Assembly (NCBI RefSeq): GCF_004348995.1
Contig: NZ_SMKQ01000059.1
Location: forward strand, 1 to 42,579
DNA length: 42,579 bases
Direction: 5' to 3'
Source of the DNA: Nonomuraea terrae
Lineage (GTDB): Bacteria; Actinomycetota; Actinomycetes; Streptosporangiales; Streptosporangiaceae
The position numbers were made by a program, and so were the translations under genes. The notes beneath the pieces are model-generated. The model was given only the letters and a program-made list of their open reading frames with translations, was not told where the DNA came from and did no database searches. Shown here piece after piece: positions 7,118 to 14,966 of the stretch. Each line of letters starts with the position of its first letter. Position 1 is the stretch's first letter.

Positions 7118-9049
7118 TTACCGCATCGGTGTGTCGGATCGGATAGTGGAAGCGCATCTGAGAACGAGCCGCATCCTCGTGCCACCCCCCGGTCGCGGAT
7201 GAGCGCTGACATCTCCCCCCTGTGCTCTGGCCAGGCTGCGGACGATGTAGAGACCGAGCCCAACTCCACCAAACCTTCTCCTGTCCCCGCTGTCCACCTG
7301 CACGAAACGCTCAAAGATACGCTCTCGGTCAGGTGGTGCGATACCGACTCCCTCGTCGTCCACCACCACGACGACGTCGCCGGCTTCGGGCCAGGCCGCC
7401 ACGCTGATCAGCCCGCCCTTCGGCGAGTACTTGAACGCGTTCTCCAGCAACTGCCCGAGCACGATGTCGGTGGCCAGCGCGTCCCCCAGCACGTGCGGCA
7501 GCCCGTCGGGCACCAGCACCTCGACGCGGTGCCGGTCGGACAGCTCGGGCAGCCCCAGGGTGGCCCCCTCGATCCGCTCGGCCAGGTCGAACGCCTCCAT
7601 GCGCACCTTGAGCTCGTCGGCCCCGGCCCTGGCGCCCAGCAGCAGGTGGTCCATCAGCTCGCCCAGCGAACGCGACCGCTCGGCGATCGTGCGCACCGCC
7701 GAACGGCGCTCGCCGTCGCTCATCTTGTCCCAGCGCGCGTCGAGCGTGCCGGCGAAGCCCCGCACGATCGTGATCGGCGTGCGCAACTCGTGGCTGGTGG
7801 TGGCGAGGAACAGCTCCTTGGCCTCCTCCAGCTCCTTGGCCGCGGTCACGTCGCGGAAGTCGACGACCAGCTCGCCCGTCTCCTCGATGCGGGCGCCCAC
7901 GACATCGAGCCAGCGTCCGCTGTCCAGCTGGTAGGTGACCTTCTCGCCCACCTCGGGCAGCGGGAACGGCGGCGGGCCGCCGACGACGGCCTCGGCGGGC
8001 AGCCCCGTCAGCCCGGCGGCGGCCGGGTTCCAGCGCACCACGCGCCCGTAATGGTCGAGCAGGGCGATGCCGTCGGCGCTGGCGTCGAACACGGCCCGTT
8101 CGTGCGCCCGCTGGCGTACCGCCTCCTGGTAGGCCACGGCGTTGCCGACGGCGATGCCCGCGTGGCCGGCGAGCAGCTCCAGCAGCTCCAGCTCCAGGTG
8201 TCCGGGGGTGCGCCGGGCGAACAGCGCGTACAGGGCGCCGTACGGCCGGCCGCCGACGGCCGCGAGGCCCAGCGCGATGGTGTGCAGGCCGTCGAGCCGC
8301 GCCCACACCAGGTCGTCCAGCCCGTCGGACTCCAGCAGCACGGTCTTGCCGGTGCGTAACAGCTTGTCCACCAGGCTCGTACGCAGGTCGGTGGTGATGC
8401 CCCTGAGCGCCTCCGGCAGCCGGTACGTGCTCACCAGCCGCAGGCGTTCGCCCTCGATGAGCACGAACCCGCCGGCGTCCGCCCCGGTCAGCTCGGTGAG
8501 GCTGGCCGAGATCCGGTCGAGCACGGCGGGCAGTTCCAGCTCGGAGTTGATGTCGCCGACCACGTCGGTGAGCCGGCGTACCAGCCTGGCCCGGCGCGCC
8601 ATCCGGTGCCGGGCGAGCTCGTCGGCCCGCGCCGGGTGGTGCACGAAGACGTAGCCGGCCACAGCGCTGCCGAGGCGCAGGGCGCCGATGTCGACGCGGA
8701 CGTCGAGCACGGTGCCGTCGCGGCGCAGCCGCTTGGTGTGCAGCGACACGGGCTCGCCGGTGCGTACGCGCTCCAGCACGGCGTTGTGCTCGGCGGTCAG
8801 CTCATCGGGCACGATCGGCGCCCGGCGCCCGAGCACCTCCTGCGCCGGGTAGCCGAACATGCGCTCGGCCGCATCGTTCCACACCAGAACGGTCTGGTCG
8901 CGGTCGAGCGCGACCACGGCGTTGGGTGAGCTGGCGAGCACCGCGCGGGCGATCTCCTCGTCACTACCGGCCCATTGGTCCCCCACACCTCCATAGTGCC
9001 CGTGGCGCGGTGGGTGCGTCGGGCGATCCGTCCGATACGCTGCGGTCAC
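7118..9049 (-). CDS. Hybrid-sensing histidine kinase, PAS-GAF-PAS-HisKA-HATPase
   Basis: 643 residues with no membrane helix, so a soluble sensor. The domain order is PAS (about 31-137, with RMFGYPAQEVLGR), GAF (about 165-310), a second PAS (about 316-400) and HisKA with His420 in TTSHELRTPITI. The ATPase domain follows with Asn537 in LLENAFKYSP, a G1 box DDEGVGI (564-570) and a G2 box GVGLGLYIV. GAF and PAS pockets point to a small ligand, haem or light input, but no diagnostic ligand residue stands out. No response regulator is adjacent; the next gene downstream is an RsbW-like ATPase. GTG 9049 has no ribosome site and may be leaderless; its promoter is shared with the divergent ogt 33 bases away. 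Confidence 0.88.
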   Translation of the reverse strand: MTAAYRTDRPTHPPRHGHYGGVGDQWAGSDEEIARAVLASSPNAVVALDRDQTVLVWNDAAERMFGYPAQEVLGRRAPIVPDELTAEHNAVLERVRTGEPVSLHTKRLRRDGTVLDVRVDIGALRLGSAVAGYVFVHHPARADELARHRMARRARLVRRLTDVVGDINSELELPAVLDRISASLTELTGADAGGFVLIEGERLRLVSTYRLPEALRGITTDLRTSLVDKLLRTGKTVLLESDGLDDLVWARLDGLHTIALGLAAVGGRPYGALYALFARRTPGHLELELLELLAGHAGIAVGNAVAYQEAVRQRAHERAVFDASADGIALLDHYGRVVRWNPAAAGLTGLPAEAVVGGPPPFPLPEVGEKVTYQLDSGRWLDVVGARIEETGELVVDFRDVTAAKELEEAKELFLATTSHELRTPITIVRGFAGTLDARWDKMSDGERRSAVRTIAERSRSLGELMDHLLLGARAGADELKVRMEAFDLAERIEGATLGLPELSDRHRVEVLVPDGLPHVLGDALATDIVLGQLLENAFKYSPKGGLISVAAWPEAGDVVVVVDDEGVGIAPPDRERIFERFVQVDSGDRRRFGGVGLGLYIVRSLARAQGGDVSAHPRPGGGTRMRLVLRCASTIRSDTPMR

Positions 9050-9082
9050 GGTGATTCTCGACGGGTGGGGAGGGTGAGGGGA

Positions 9083-9655
9083 ATGTCGAGTTCCGATCTC
9101 GATGCCCTGCTACGGGTGACCTCCAGCACCTATCGGGGAGTGAGGCCGCCCGACATCGCGTTCGGCGCCTATGACGGCGCCGTGGGCCGGCTCGTGCTCG
9201 CGGTGACCGGCAAGGGCATCGCGGCCTGCAGCTTCGAGACGGAAAACGATGTGTTCGAGCTGATCAGCAGGCATATGGGCGATTCCATCGGGCCCGACCC
9301 GCGCCGGCTCGACCCGGTGCGCAGAGAGCTCGACGCCTACTTCTCGGGCCGGCTGAGGGCGTTCGCCACGCCGGTCGACCTGACGCTCGCCACGCCGTTC
9401 GCCCGTACGGTGCTGCAGAAGACGATGGGCGTCCCCTACGGCACCACCACGACGCTGGAGGAGATCGGCGAGAGCATCGGCCGGCCGCGCGCGCTGCGGG
9501 CGATCGGCAACGCGCTGGCCTCCAACCCCGTCTGCGTGATCGCCCCGTGTCACCGGGTGGTGCGCGCCGACGGCTCGCTCGGCGACTACGCCGGAGGCGC
9601 GGCCGCCAAGCAGCACCTCCTCAACGTCGAGCGGCGCGTCTCAGCGGGCAACTGA
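9083..9655 (+). CDS. ogt: Methylated-DNA--[protein]-cysteine S-methyltransferase (Ogt/AGT)
   Basis: 190 residues from ATG 9083 with GAGGGGA directly upstream. The C-terminal catalytic domain has the suicide cysteine Cys156 in the invariant PCHRV motif, preceded by the IGNALASNPV Asn hinge and followed by GSLGDYAGG. The helix-turn-helix RPRALRAIGNA with its arginine finger is intact. The N-terminal domain (about 1-95) is the usual ribonuclease-H-like fold. The protein removes O6-alkyl groups from guanine by transferring them irreversibly to Cys156. Its 3' end overlaps the convergent permease by 15 bases. Confidence 0.93.
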   Translation: MSSSDLDALLRVTSSTYRGVRPPDIAFGAYDGAVGRLVLAVTGKGIAACSFETENDVFELISRHMGDSIGPDPRRLDPVRRELDAYFSGRLRAFATPVDLTLATPFARTVLQKTMGVPYGTTTTLEEIGESIGRPRALRAIGNALASNPVCVIAPCHRVVRADGSLGDYAGGAAAKQHLLNVERRVSAGN

Positions 9656-10978
9656 GCGGCGCTGCCGCACCAGGCCGATCACGGCGGTCACGAGTGCAGC
9701 GACGACAGCGCCGCCGAGGGCGCCGTTCATCCACGGTTCGCGGGTGAAGCCGATGGCATCGCGCAGGCCCGCCCAGATCTGGTCCCACCCGGCGACGGTC
9801 GGGGTGGAGGTGGTCAGCCAGTACGCGACGAAGCCGAGCGCCCACGGCACCAGCATCGACCAGCGCGAAGGCGCGTCCTCGGCGGTGTTCCATGAGTGGG
9901 AGCCGCCGAAGAGGAAGTACTCGACCGCGAGCACCGCGAACATCGGCACGAACACCGCCCCGATCACGCCCAGGAACGCGCCGTAGGAGTTGACGTCCAC
10001 CACCAGGGCGATCGCGACGGTCAGCACGCCGATGGCGACGGAGAAGACGCGCCGGTCCACGCGCGGCATGAGGTTCTGCAGCGACATGGTGGTGGAGTAG
10101 ACGTTGGCGAACGACTGGTCGGTCTCGCGCAGCGTCAGGACGGCGAAGAACAGCACGCCCAGCGGCACCGCGACGAACGTGCCGAACACCGACGTCGAGT
10201 CGGCCGCCACCGCTTCGGCTCCCGCGATCGCGACCGCGTACACGCCGAGGCCGAGGCAGGCCACCTGGGCCAGCGTGTAGCCCCCGACCACGCCGGTGAA
10301 CGCGGCCTTGCTCGACCGCGAGTGCCGGGCGAAGTCGGCGGCCATCGGCACCCACGACACCGACAGCGCGATCACGTAGTCGACCGCCGGCGCGAACGCC
10401 TCCCAGGAGCCGCCCGTGTACGGGGGCGCGTCGGAGATCATGTGCCAGGCGAACCAGAGCATCGAGATGATCACCCCGATGGTGACGTACCGGCGCAGCA
10501 CGCGGATCGCGCCGAGCGGCCAGATCGTCAGCGCGGTGGTCAGCACACCCGCCACGATCACCCACACCTCGTACGGGATCCCGCCGAACATCGCGTTGGC
10601 CGCCTTGGCGATCACCCACAGCTCGAAGGCGCCCCAGCCGAGCATCTGCACGATGTTCAGCACCGTGGGGACGTACGACATCCTGGCCCCGAACAGCCCG
10701 CGCAGCAGCACCATCGCGGGCTGTCCCGTCTGGGTGCCCGGGATGGCCGACAGGCCGACCATGGCGGTGCCGATCAGGCTGCCGATCACGGTGGCGAGGA
10801 GCGCCGCGCCCAGCGAGAGCGGGACGCCGTCGAGGGGGTCGATCAGGAACAGCGCCCCGGAGAAGCCGAGAAGGCTGACCCCCAGGTTGGCCCAGAGCGC
10901 ACCCTGGTCGAGCACGCCCAGCGTCTTCGGCGGCCGTCCTTCGAGGGTCAGGGGGACTTCTTCGACGCCGTGCGTCAT
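9641..10978 (-). CDS. NCS1-family permease, probable hydroxymethylpyrimidine/thiamine-precursor importer (CytX-like)
   Basis: 445 residues with about 12 membrane segments. It is recognisable as a cytosine/purine/thiamine (NCS1) permease by GALWANLGVSLLGFSGALFL near the start, GLSAIPGTQTGQPAMVLLRGLFG, and SVSWVPMAADFARHSRS in helix 6. A TPP riboswitch immediately upstream places it in thiamine supply rather than general cytosine uptake; riboswitch-linked NCS1 members (CytX) are proposed HMP importers. The ATG at 10978 is preceded by AGGGAG (10985-10990), the last bases of the aptamer, so ligand binding probably hides the ribosome site. A TenA gene, which makes HMP by salvage, lies at 14335. 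Confidence 0.9.
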   Translation of the reverse strand: MTHGVEEVPLTLEGRPPKTLGVLDQGALWANLGVSLLGFSGALFLIDPLDGVPLSLGAALLATVIGSLIGTAMVGLSAIPGTQTGQPAMVLLRGLFGARMSYVPTVLNIVQMLGWGAFELWVIAKAANAMFGGIPYEVWVIVAGVLTTALTIWPLGAIRVLRRYVTIGVIISMLWFAWHMISDAPPYTGGSWEAFAPAVDYVIALSVSWVPMAADFARHSRSSKAAFTGVVGGYTLAQVACLGLGVYAVAIAGAEAVAADSTSVFGTFVAVPLGVLFFAVLTLRETDQSFANVYSTTMSLQNLMPRVDRRVFSVAIGVLTVAIALVVDVNSYGAFLGVIGAVFVPMFAVLAVEYFLFGGSHSWNTAEDAPSRWSMLVPWALGFVAYWLTTSTPTVAGWDQIWAGLRDAIGFTREPWMNGALGGAVVAALVTAVIGLVRQRRSVAR

Positions 10979-10984
10979 CGCACA

Positions 10985-11072
10985 CTCCCTACGCCGGCAT
11001 TATCCGGACAGGTTCGTGCGGTCGGCGACAGCGCTCAGTCGCCCTCTCAGCCTGGTAAGGCCCAAGCTCCCG
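10985..11072 (-). ncRNA. TPP (thi-box) riboswitch
   Basis: Read on the minus strand the leader has the thi-box core in order: CTGAGAGG, then a variable P3a stem (GCGACTGAGCGCTGTCGC), ACC, GAACCTG, CGGATAATGCCGGCG and AGGGAG. These are the pyrimidine-sensor and pyrophosphate-sensor helices of the class. The final AGGGAG is also the ribosome site of the permease seven bases before its ATG, which favours control at translation. No U-run terminator is visible between aptamer and gene. Confidence 0.95.
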
Positions 11073-11088
11073 CGTTGACAGGTATGGC

Positions 11089-11111
11089 AAAGCCAGGATC
11101 AACCCGGCTTT
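11089..11111 (-). other. Hairpin upstream of the TPP leader
   Basis: On the minus strand AAAGCCGGG pairs with CCTGGCTTT (one G-U) around a 5-base loop. It lies just upstream of the riboswitch and has no following U-run. It may be part of the leader's 5' end or a promoter-region palindrome; its function is not clear. Confidence 0.35.
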
Positions 11112-11202
11112 ACGCCCCCATGATGCCCTAACCCTTCACCAGACCGCCAGACCGGCCCTCGACGGAGCGGGCCAGGGTCAGCGCGGCGCCTCTCTCCCGG
11201 GC

Positions 11203-11526
11203 TCAGGCGACGAACGGCGGCTGGCCGGTCTCGCTCTCCATCGGACGGCTCGCCGCCTCCCACGACTGCATGCCGCCCGCCACGTTGACCGCGTCGCGGC
11301 CGAGCTGGTTGAGCCACGCCGCCACCTGCATCGACCGGCCACCCACCCGGCAGACGACGTAGACCGTGCGGTCGGCGGGGACCTCGTCGAGGCGGCCCTG
11401 GATCTGGGTCATCGGGATGTGGACGGCCTGCGGCGCGTGCCCTGCCAGCCATTCTTCCTGCTCACGGACGTCGAGCAGGTAGGCGTCGTCGGGGAGGGCG
11501 TTGGCCTCGATCTCGGGAACGGTCAT
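11203..11526 (-). CDS. Single-domain rhodanese
   Basis: 107 residues. The rhodanese fold is clear: AYLLDVREQEEWLAGHAPQAVHIPM at the N-terminus, active-site loop CRVGGRS with Cys59, and AGGMQSWEAASRP at the end. It would carry sulfane sulfur (persulfide on Cys59) between thiols in the cytosol. Its ATG overlaps the stop of the HxlR regulator (ATGA, 11523-11526), so the two are co-translated. That pairing suggests a response to sulfur species or electrophiles, which is inference. Confidence 0.92.
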   Translation of the reverse strand: MTVPEIEANALPDDAYLLDVREQEEWLAGHAPQAVHIPMTQIQGRLDEVPADRTVYVVCRVGGRSMQVAAWLNQLGRDAVNVAGGMQSWEAASRPMESETGQPPFVA

Positions 11527-11957
11527 GTCTCCATCATCTCGCGCCGCGCGTCGTAGTCGGCACGCGCCGCCGCGATCTCCTCCCGGTGCTCCTCCGTCCA
11601 GGTGACCAGCGCCTTGATGGTCTGGTGCAACGTACGGCCGAGCGGCGTCAGCGCGTAGTCGACCCGTGGCGGCACCACGGGGTGGACCGTGCGGGTGACC
11701 AGGCCGTCGCGTTCCAGCTGGCGCAGGGTGACGCTGAGCATGCGCTGGCTGACGCCGTCGATCTCGCGGCGGAGCTGGGTGAAGCGCAGGCTCTGGCAGT
11801 CGAGCAGGGCGATGACCAGCAGTGACCACTTGTCGGCGATGCGGTCGAGGATCTGCCGGACCTCGCAGTCCTCCCGGGTGTCCCACTGACGGGCGTCGTA
11901 GTCGTCGTCCACGGTGCTTTCGCAGTAACTGAGTGACCTTGAAGTGCCGTCTTCCAC
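11523..11957 (-). CDS. HxlR-family winged-helix transcriptional regulator
   Basis: Up to 144 residues from GTG 11957; a GTG at 11912 with GAAAG four bases upstream is an alternative start. The HxlR core is present: CEVRQILDRIADKWSLLVIALL, RFTQLRREIDGVSQRMLSVTLRQLERDGLV (recognition helix) and a wing VPPRVDYALTPLG. Cys31 corresponds to the conserved N-terminal cysteine that is redox- or electrophile-sensitive in YodB/HypR; Cys54 is a possible second site. It diverges from an MFS exporter over a palindrome (11986-12004) and is followed by a coupled rhodanese. It probably represses the exporter and itself until its thiol is modified; this is inferred from family behaviour. Confidence 0.9.
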   Translation of the reverse strand: MEDGTSRSLSYCESTVDDDYDARQWDTREDCEVRQILDRIADKWSLLVIALLDCQSLRFTQLRREIDGVSQRMLSVTLRQLERDGLVTRTVHPVVPPRVDYALTPLGRTLHQTIKALVTWTEEHREEIAAARADYDARREMMET

Positions 11958-11985
11958 GACATTTCATACTGGCCCATGATGTGGA

Positions 11986-12023
11986 CGGTTACAAGAGATA
12001 ACCGACCTGCCGAAAGGTAACCG
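11986..12023. promoter_or_regulatory. Candidate HxlR operator between regulator and exporter
   Basis: CGGTTA (11986-11991) and TAACCG (11999-12004) form an inverted repeat with a 7-base spacer. A third half-site, GGTAACCG, follows at 12016-12023 and reaches the exporter start. The position in the divergent gap and the repeated half-site fit an autoregulated HxlR operator. Confidence 0.5.
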
Positions 12024-12025
12024 TG

Positions 12026-13432
12026 ATGCCAGTTTCTGCCCGCTCTTGGGGCGTACTTGCTGTTCTGTGCGGAGCCATCTTCCTTGAGGGCATCGACGTG
12101 GCCATGCTGAACGTCGCCCTCCCCTCCATCCGGGCCGACCTGGGGTTGTCCACCGTCATGCTGAGCGGCGTCGTGAGCGCGTACGTGCTCGGCTACGGCG
12201 GGTTCATGCTGCTCGGCGGCCGGGCGGCCGACCTGCTGGGCAGGCGGCGGATGTTCCTGCTCTGGCTGGTGGTCTTCCTCGTCTTCTCCGGGCTCGGCGG
12301 CTTCGCGGACGAAGGGTGGGTGCTGCTCGTGGCGCGGTTCGTCACGGGGGTCGCCGCCGCGTTCATGACGCCGGCCGGCCTGTCGCTGATCACCACGACC
12401 TTTCCCGAGGGGCCGGTGCGCAACCGGGCGCTGCTGATCTACGCGGGGACGGCCGCGGGCGGGTTCGCGCTCGGCCTGGTGATCGGCGGCCTGCTGACGG
12501 CGTTCGGCTGGCGCTGGGTGTTCTTCGCGCCGGTGCTGATGTCGGCGGTGATCCTGGCCGCCGCCATCCCGTTGCTGAGGGAGCCGGACGGCGAACGGCC
12601 CGCGGCCGGGGGGTTCGACCTGACGGGCGCGGTCCTCGTCACGACCGCGATGATGCTGCTGGTCTACGGTGTCGTACGCCTGGAGCACCCGGCCGACGGA
12701 TGGCCGCTCACCGTCGGCGCCTTCGCGGGCGGGCTGGCGCTGCTGGCGGCGTTCGTCGCCGTGGAGCGCCGCGCCGCCCATCCGCTGGTGCGCCTGGGCA
12801 TCTTCAGGTCGAAGGCGCTGGTCCGGGCCAACGTGACGGCCGCCCTGCTCACGGCCTCGTTCTTCGGCTTCCAGTTCCTGGTCACGCTCTATTTGCAGGA
12901 GCTGCGCGGCTGGTCCACCATCCAGACCGGTCTGGCGATGCTGGCCGCCGCCGCCGACGTGGTGCTCGCCCCCATCCTGACCCCGTGGCTGGTCAACCGG
13001 TACGGCAACGCCAAGGTCGTGTTCGCCGGCCTGCTGTCGGGCCTGCTGGCCTACGCGCTCTTCCTCGGGGTCGGCCTGGACTGGGTGTACGCCGCCATGC
13101 TGCCGTCGATGCTGCTGATCGGCCTGATGTTCGCTTTCGTCTACGGCCCGCTCACCATCGTGGCCACCGACGGCATCGCCGAGCACGAGCAGGGCCTGGC
13201 CGGCGGTCTGATCAACTCCTCGTTCCAGTTCGGCGCTGCGCTCGGGCTGTCGGCGGTGACGGCGGTGAACGTGGCCGCCCTGGGCGCGGCGACGGGCGCC
13301 GAGGCCGGGCTCGCCGCGATGCGGGCGGCCCTGGTGGTGCCGGTGACGGCCACACTGCTGGCCGCCGTCATCGCCGCCGTCGGCCTGCGCGCGCGGGCGC
13401 GCGCCGCGGAGCCGGTGCCCGTACGGGCCTGA
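12026..13432 (+). CDS. MFS drug/proton antiporter, DHA2 (EmrB/QacA) family
   Basis: 468 residues with about 14 membrane segments. Motif A is GGRAADLLGRRRMF after helix 2, and the DHA2 signature GIDVAMLNVALPSI lies in helix 1 (motif D1 with the conserved Asp). Motif C-like glycines occur in helix 5 (GTAAGGFALGLVIGGLL). The start is ATG 12026 with GAAAGG eight bases upstream; a GTG sits directly before it at 12023. Such proteins export lipophilic drugs or metabolites in exchange for protons. Expression is probably under the divergent HxlR regulator. It ends five bases from the convergent Fpg/Nei gene. Confidence 0.92.
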   Translation: MPVSARSWGVLAVLCGAIFLEGIDVAMLNVALPSIRADLGLSTVMLSGVVSAYVLGYGGFMLLGGRAADLLGRRRMFLLWLVVFLVFSGLGGFADEGWVLLVARFVTGVAAAFMTPAGLSLITTTFPEGPVRNRALLIYAGTAAGGFALGLVIGGLLTAFGWRWVFFAPVLMSAVILAAAIPLLREPDGERPAAGGFDLTGAVLVTTAMMLLVYGVVRLEHPADGWPLTVGAFAGGLALLAAFVAVERRAAHPLVRLGIFRSKALVRANVTAALLTASFFGFQFLVTLYLQELRGWSTIQTGLAMLAAAADVVLAPILTPWLVNRYGNAKVVFAGLLSGLLAYALFLGVGLDWVYAAMLPSMLLIGLMFAFVYGPLTIVATDGIAEHEQGLAGGLINSSFQFGAALGLSAVTAVNVAALGAATGAEAGLAAMRAALVVPVTATLLAAVIAAVGLRARARAAEPVPVRA

Positions 13433-13437
13433 CGACG

Positions 13438-14316
13438 CTACTTGAGCAGCCGGGACAGGCGGCGGTCGGCCAGCGGCTTGCCGCCCGTCTGGCAGGTGGG
13501 GCAGTACTGCAGCGAGGAGTCGGCGAACGAGACCTCGCGGATCGTGTCGCCGCAGACGTCGCACGGCTGGCCCGTGCGGTTGTGGACGCGCAGGCCCGAC
13601 TTCTTCTCGGCCTTCAGATCCTTGGCCGCGAGGCCCTGGGCGCGCTCGACGGCGTCGCGCAGGGTGGTCACGATGGCCTCGTACAGGTCGGCGATCTGCG
13701 CGTCGGTCAGCGTCGCGGCGATCTTGAACGGCGACATCTTCGCGGCGTGCAGCACCTCGTCGGAGTAGGCGTTGCCGATGCCTGCGATGATCTTCTGGTC
13801 GCGCAGCAGGCCCTTGATCTGGGTGCGGTTGCCGCCGACGATGCGCTTGAGCGCCTCGACGGTGAAGGACTCGTCGAAGGGGTCGGGGCCGAGGGCGGCG
13901 ACGCCGGGCACATCATCCGGATTTTTCGTGACATAGACGGCGAGACGCTTCTGCGTCCCCGCCTCCGTCAGCTCGAACCCCGGCGCGAGCCCCTCCTCGT
14001 CGGGCGCCAGCCGTACGCGCACCGCCAGCGGGCCCTTGCCCGGGCGGACGGGCTTGGCGCCCGAGAGGTCGTCGCGCCAGCGCAGCCACCCCGCCCGGGC
14101 CAGGTGGATGACCAGGTGGAGACCGTCGCAGTCGAGGTCGAGGAACTTGCCGTGCCGCCGCACCCCGGTGATCGTCAGCCCGCCGAGCGCCGTGACCGGC
14201 GGGTCGAACGTCTTGAGCGCCTGGATCGCGACCACGTCGACCCCCAGGACCGTGCGGCCCACGGCCCGCTCACGCAGGAAGTGGGTGAGCGACTCCACTT
14301 CGGGAAGTTCCGGCAT
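13438..14316 (-). CDS. Fpg/Nei-family DNA glycosylase/AP lyase
   Basis: 292 residues. The N-terminus MPELPEVESL gives the catalytic Pro2 and Glu3, and Lys57 in RRHGKFL is the conserved beta-domain lysine. The helix-two-turn-helix region has GIGNAYSDE (Asn182). A C-terminal zinc finger is formed by Cys252, 255, 272 and 275. The arginine usually found two to five residues before the last CPxCQ of Fpg is not present (DSSLQYCPTCQ), so substrate choice may differ from classic MutM. It excises oxidised bases and nicks the abasic site. It lies 18 bases downstream of tenA on the same strand, so probably in one transcript. Confidence 0.92.
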   Translation of the reverse strand: MPELPEVESLTHFLRERAVGRTVLGVDVVAIQALKTFDPPVTALGGLTITGVRRHGKFLDLDCDGLHLVIHLARAGWLRWRDDLSGAKPVRPGKGPLAVRVRLAPDEEGLAPGFELTEAGTQKRLAVYVTKNPDDVPGVAALGPDPFDESFTVEALKRIVGGNRTQIKGLLRDQKIIAGIGNAYSDEVLHAAKMSPFKIAATLTDAQIADLYEAIVTTLRDAVERAQGLAAKDLKAEKKSGLRVHNRTGQPCDVCGDTIREVSFADSSLQYCPTCQTGGKPLADRRLSRLLK

Positions 14317-14334
14317 GTCCCCAGAGTACGGCCG

Positions 14335-14943
14335 TTACCGGGGCACGTCCCAGAACGCGAGCTCGTGCGCCATCCCCTCCGCGAACAGCGCCTGCGCCCG
14401 CCGAGGGTCGGGGGCGGCCTCGTCGATCATCTGCCCGATCCGCGCGGCCAGCGCCGCGAACCCCGGGTCGGCGTACGTGTCCACCCAGGCGCGGTAGCGC
14501 GGCTCGGCGGGCGGGTTCTCCGCCAGGATCCGCCCCAGGTTCGAATATCCCCACATGCACGGATACAGCGCCGCGAGCCCCTCTCCGTACGACGCCGCCG
14601 ACTCCAGCAGGAACCCCGTGTACGCCGCGCACGCCGGCCCCTTCACCGCACCCTCCAGGTCGGCCCCGAACTCGGCCGACATGCTCCGGTGCAGGCTGAG
14701 CTCGTCGTGGTACGTCGAGTGCGCCAGGTCCACCAGGTCGCCCAGGTGCGCGTCCGGCGCCTGCCAGGCCAGCCGCGCGAACACCCGCACGTAGTCCAAT
14801 AGGAACAGGTAGTCCTGCTCCAGCCACGACCGGAACACCGGCTCGGGCAGGTCGCCGCGGGCGATCCCGGCGACCGTCGGGTGGTCGAGCTGGGCCTGGA
14901 GCAGCGGGCGCCCGATCGCGTGCAACTTCTCCGAAATGGTCAT
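14335..14943 (-). CDS. tenA: TenA-family thiaminase II / aminopyrimidine aminohydrolase
   Basis: 202 residues, all-helical haem-oxygenase-like fold. The catalytic cysteine is present as Cys129 in ALYPCMWGY, marking the TenA_C subgroup. Asp44 in LEQDY and Glu194 in HELAFWD match the other active-site positions. TenA hydrolyses thiamine breakdown products to hydroxymethylpyrimidine for re-use. No riboswitch precedes it, unlike the permease at 9641-10978, which may import the same pyrimidine. The start ATG 14943 lies 23 bases from the divergent GPP34 gene. Confidence 0.92.
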   Translation of the reverse strand: MTISEKLHAIGRPLLQAQLDHPTVAGIARGDLPEPVFRSWLEQDYLFLLDYVRVFARLAWQAPDAHLGDLVDLAHSTYHDELSLHRSMSAEFGADLEGAVKGPACAAYTGFLLESAASYGEGLAALYPCMWGYSNLGRILAENPPAEPRYRAWVDTYADPGFAALAARIGQMIDEAAPDPRRAQALFAEGMAHELAFWDVPR

Positions 14944-14966
14944 GCCTGGGAGGTTAATGTCGAAGC

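Noticed and set aside
11113..11202. The gap after the rhodanese was checked for a terminator or small gene.
   Set aside because: Only a 5-bp GGCCC/GGGCC stem is visible; too weak to call.
12316..14802. An 828-codon plus-strand frame across the exporter, Fpg/Nei and TenA genes.
   Set aside because: Crosses two convergent gene ends and has the Arg/Gly/Pro-biased composition of a shadow.
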